This document shows, piece by piece, positions 62,500 through 64,000 of a DNA stretch of 64,000 nucleotides. Position 1 is the stretch's first letter, and every line of letters starts with the position of its first letter. A model generated the notes under the pieces. The model ran no database searches, had not been told where the DNA came from, and saw nothing but the letters and a program-made list of their open reading frames with translations. Where the stretch lies: the NCBI RefSeq assembly GCF_050003625.1, contig NC_134398.1, positions 65,232,891 through 65,296,890 of the forward strand, in the 5' to 3' direction. Origin of the DNA: Haematobia irritans (lineage: Eukaryota > Arthropoda > Insecta > Diptera > Muscidae). Made by a program: the position numbers and the translations under genes.

Positions 62500-62930
62500 A
62501 TACTGAATCGACAATTATCGCTACAGAGACAAAGCTTGAAAGTGCGAACCATGTGCATTTAGTAAAAAGGAAACAAAGAAAATCTGTTATGTCGGCGAGG
62601 GATAACAGTAATGGGACTAGAAGATGACGCCTTTTTGTGAATGATGACTAAAATTTTTAATTGACTGTGGTGCGGAGATTCCTGTATTGCCTTTTACAAA
62701 ATTTAGAGATTATAAAGAAGAATCAGACATTATCCTTACAGCAGCTAACGGTAGATAATTAAGACAGGAGGCAGAAACTTTTAAAGGTTTACTGAGGTCT
62801 TAAAAACGAATTCCCATTTATATTCACAGTAGCAAAGATTTCAAAGCATATAATAGGAGATTACTTTACTTACTTTACTGGTTGATGTTAAGAATAAGCA
62901 ACTCATAGATTCAAATTCGATGTAAATTTT
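62500..62930 (+). pseudogene. Gypsy-like LTR retrotransposon protease fossil
   Basis: The plus strand has RLFVNDD, a stop, then FLIDCGAEIPVLPF, where the aspartic protease active site is normally D-T/S-G-A. ILTAANG follows further on. After frame changes there is a degenerate stretch ending KNKQLID-like, which in Gypsy pol marks the protease/RT boundary. At least three stops and shifts; no LTRs or RT seen. An old genomic relic. Confidence 0.6.
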
Positions 62931-64000
62931 TGTGATTATTTTAATTGTGAACAATTTGGCTTTGTATGCAATCTGTTTGAAGTGGATGAAGAACTTTGTT
63001 GCAATTTCAAGCAACGGTCCTTGCTAACATCAAAATGCTCAATAAGCATTCAAACGTATAACTTAGTTGCAAGGTTGAGAATCTCAAGATTCTACATTAA
63101 ACAAACCACAGGTAAAACAAAGTTAACAATGTTAGAGACATTCAGGCCCAAGAGCCGCTTGTGCCTGAAAATTTTGCACATCGTTTTGTAAACATGTCCG
63201 CTGAAGCGCAATTCAAAAAAGGCTTTTGGTTCTTCAGATTCCGATAGTTTTATTAGGTCAATAAACGATACAAATGTTAATATAAATATAACTGAATAAA
63301 ACTGAGAAGAATTAAACATAAGTTTCTTTAGTTTCACAAGCATGGGTTGTCCGACAAAAAAATTGTTAGTTGTTGTAACATACGAATGAAATGTTATGGG
63401 TTGTGATTGGCAATTAGACTGTTAATGGGCCCAAATTGTAGTCATCCCAATAATTTTATTCACAGTTGATAGACAAAAGTTGGTTGCTTCTTCAAATTAT
63501 GTGGGTTAGATGGGACCAAATAATTCGGTTGGCAACAAATTGGTTGGCACCGCAAATTTGTTTTCTGTATGTGGATCGTGTAGAATTACAGAATATTCTT
63601 CTAATCTTTTGCAATATATAAAGTTTGGAATTTTGTCTAATATGTTAGTAATGAAGACAATTTTTTGCTTGTCACTCTCTTCACTGAGGACGCAAATCCT
63701 TGCTTCACATAAATAGTATATGACCTAAGGTAGATACGAATGAAAGCCACATACAGATGCCAAATTCTATTCGAATGCAATCCAAACTGAATTGTATGTA
63801 TGGTATGCATTTGAAATGTTGTTGCTGTGCTGCAAGTCAAAATATCTGGAGGTGCATAAATTTTGCAAAATACACATACGTCCGTAGCGCATATGAATGG
63901 GTCGTGAGGTAAGAGAACAAATCGAATGCAAATAAAGTCTGGCAAGTCATTCATACTTAATGCCTCCCATACCGTATGATAGTCACCCATTCATTCATGT
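62931..64000. other. Single-copy-looking DNA to the end of the window
   Basis: No repeat family of this window recurs. Frames at 62982-63191, 63092-63343 and 63637-63990 are short, AT-driven and unrecognised. No RNA gene or gene structure can be supported. Confidence 0.4.

Overview
The window looks like non-coding, repeat-saturated DNA from a higher fly, probably a calyptrate of the house fly / stable fly / horn fly group. The grounds are two irritans-type (Himar1-like) mariner fossils, four DD41D rosa-like mariner derivatives, tRNA-derived SINEs of a kind I associate with muscid flies, very high A+T, long (TA)n tracts and 56-68 nt GT-AG introns. The species call is inference. I see no conserved single-copy host gene, rRNA gene, functional tRNA gene or CRISPR array.

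Most of the DNA is layered transposons. Four related interspersed families (called A-D here) form the substrate. They have about 152-153 bp central tandem units, a 5' end in which TATACCC forms a hairpin, and a 3' end with a small hairpin followed by CTTGTTT. This resembles DINE/Helentron-type non-autonomous elements. Family A is at 2126-6258, 9847-13419, 23501-25234, 25975-26330, 32195-32895, 34967-36108, 37336-39735, 40288-42381, 46991-48930 and 52249-54116. Family B is at 17666-19237 and 33140-34545, C at 28565-30290, and D at 1-600, 9446-9845 and 31736-32130. Cut-and-paste elements have landed in these and in each other, and many insertions still show target-site duplications (TSDs). These include 8-bp hAT-like TSDs (10884-11959, 14537-15025, 18154-19222, 30600-31329, 42459-44925, 42826-44264, 45388-46233) and TA TSDs (3083-3683, 3803-5893, 21928-22860, 28875-29808, 37781-38711, 38730-39661, 42949-43415, 46743-51271, 49655-50587, 56276-57256, 60574-62366).

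The retrotransposon content is a 5'-truncated non-LTR element with endonuclease, reverse transcriptase and RNase H remains (about 56231-60118, minus strand), a short Gypsy-like protease fossil (about 62500-62930) and several tRNA-headed SINEs. All transposases seen here are broken or lack a domain.

The most unusual object is the 2.09-kb element at 3803-5893. It has CCCAGTCAGAAA termini, a TA duplication and subterminal repeats, but no recognisable transposase. Instead it carries a small, apparently intact four-exon gene (4811-5385) for a 129-residue protein with a basic middle and a C-terminal coiled coil. Single-copy-looking stretches (8190-9300, 15170-16250, 20756-21925, 22863-23500, 25235-25974, 26331-27815, 36109-37335, 54261-55330, 62931-64000) show no convincing gene apart from a weak candidate exon at 15541-15744.
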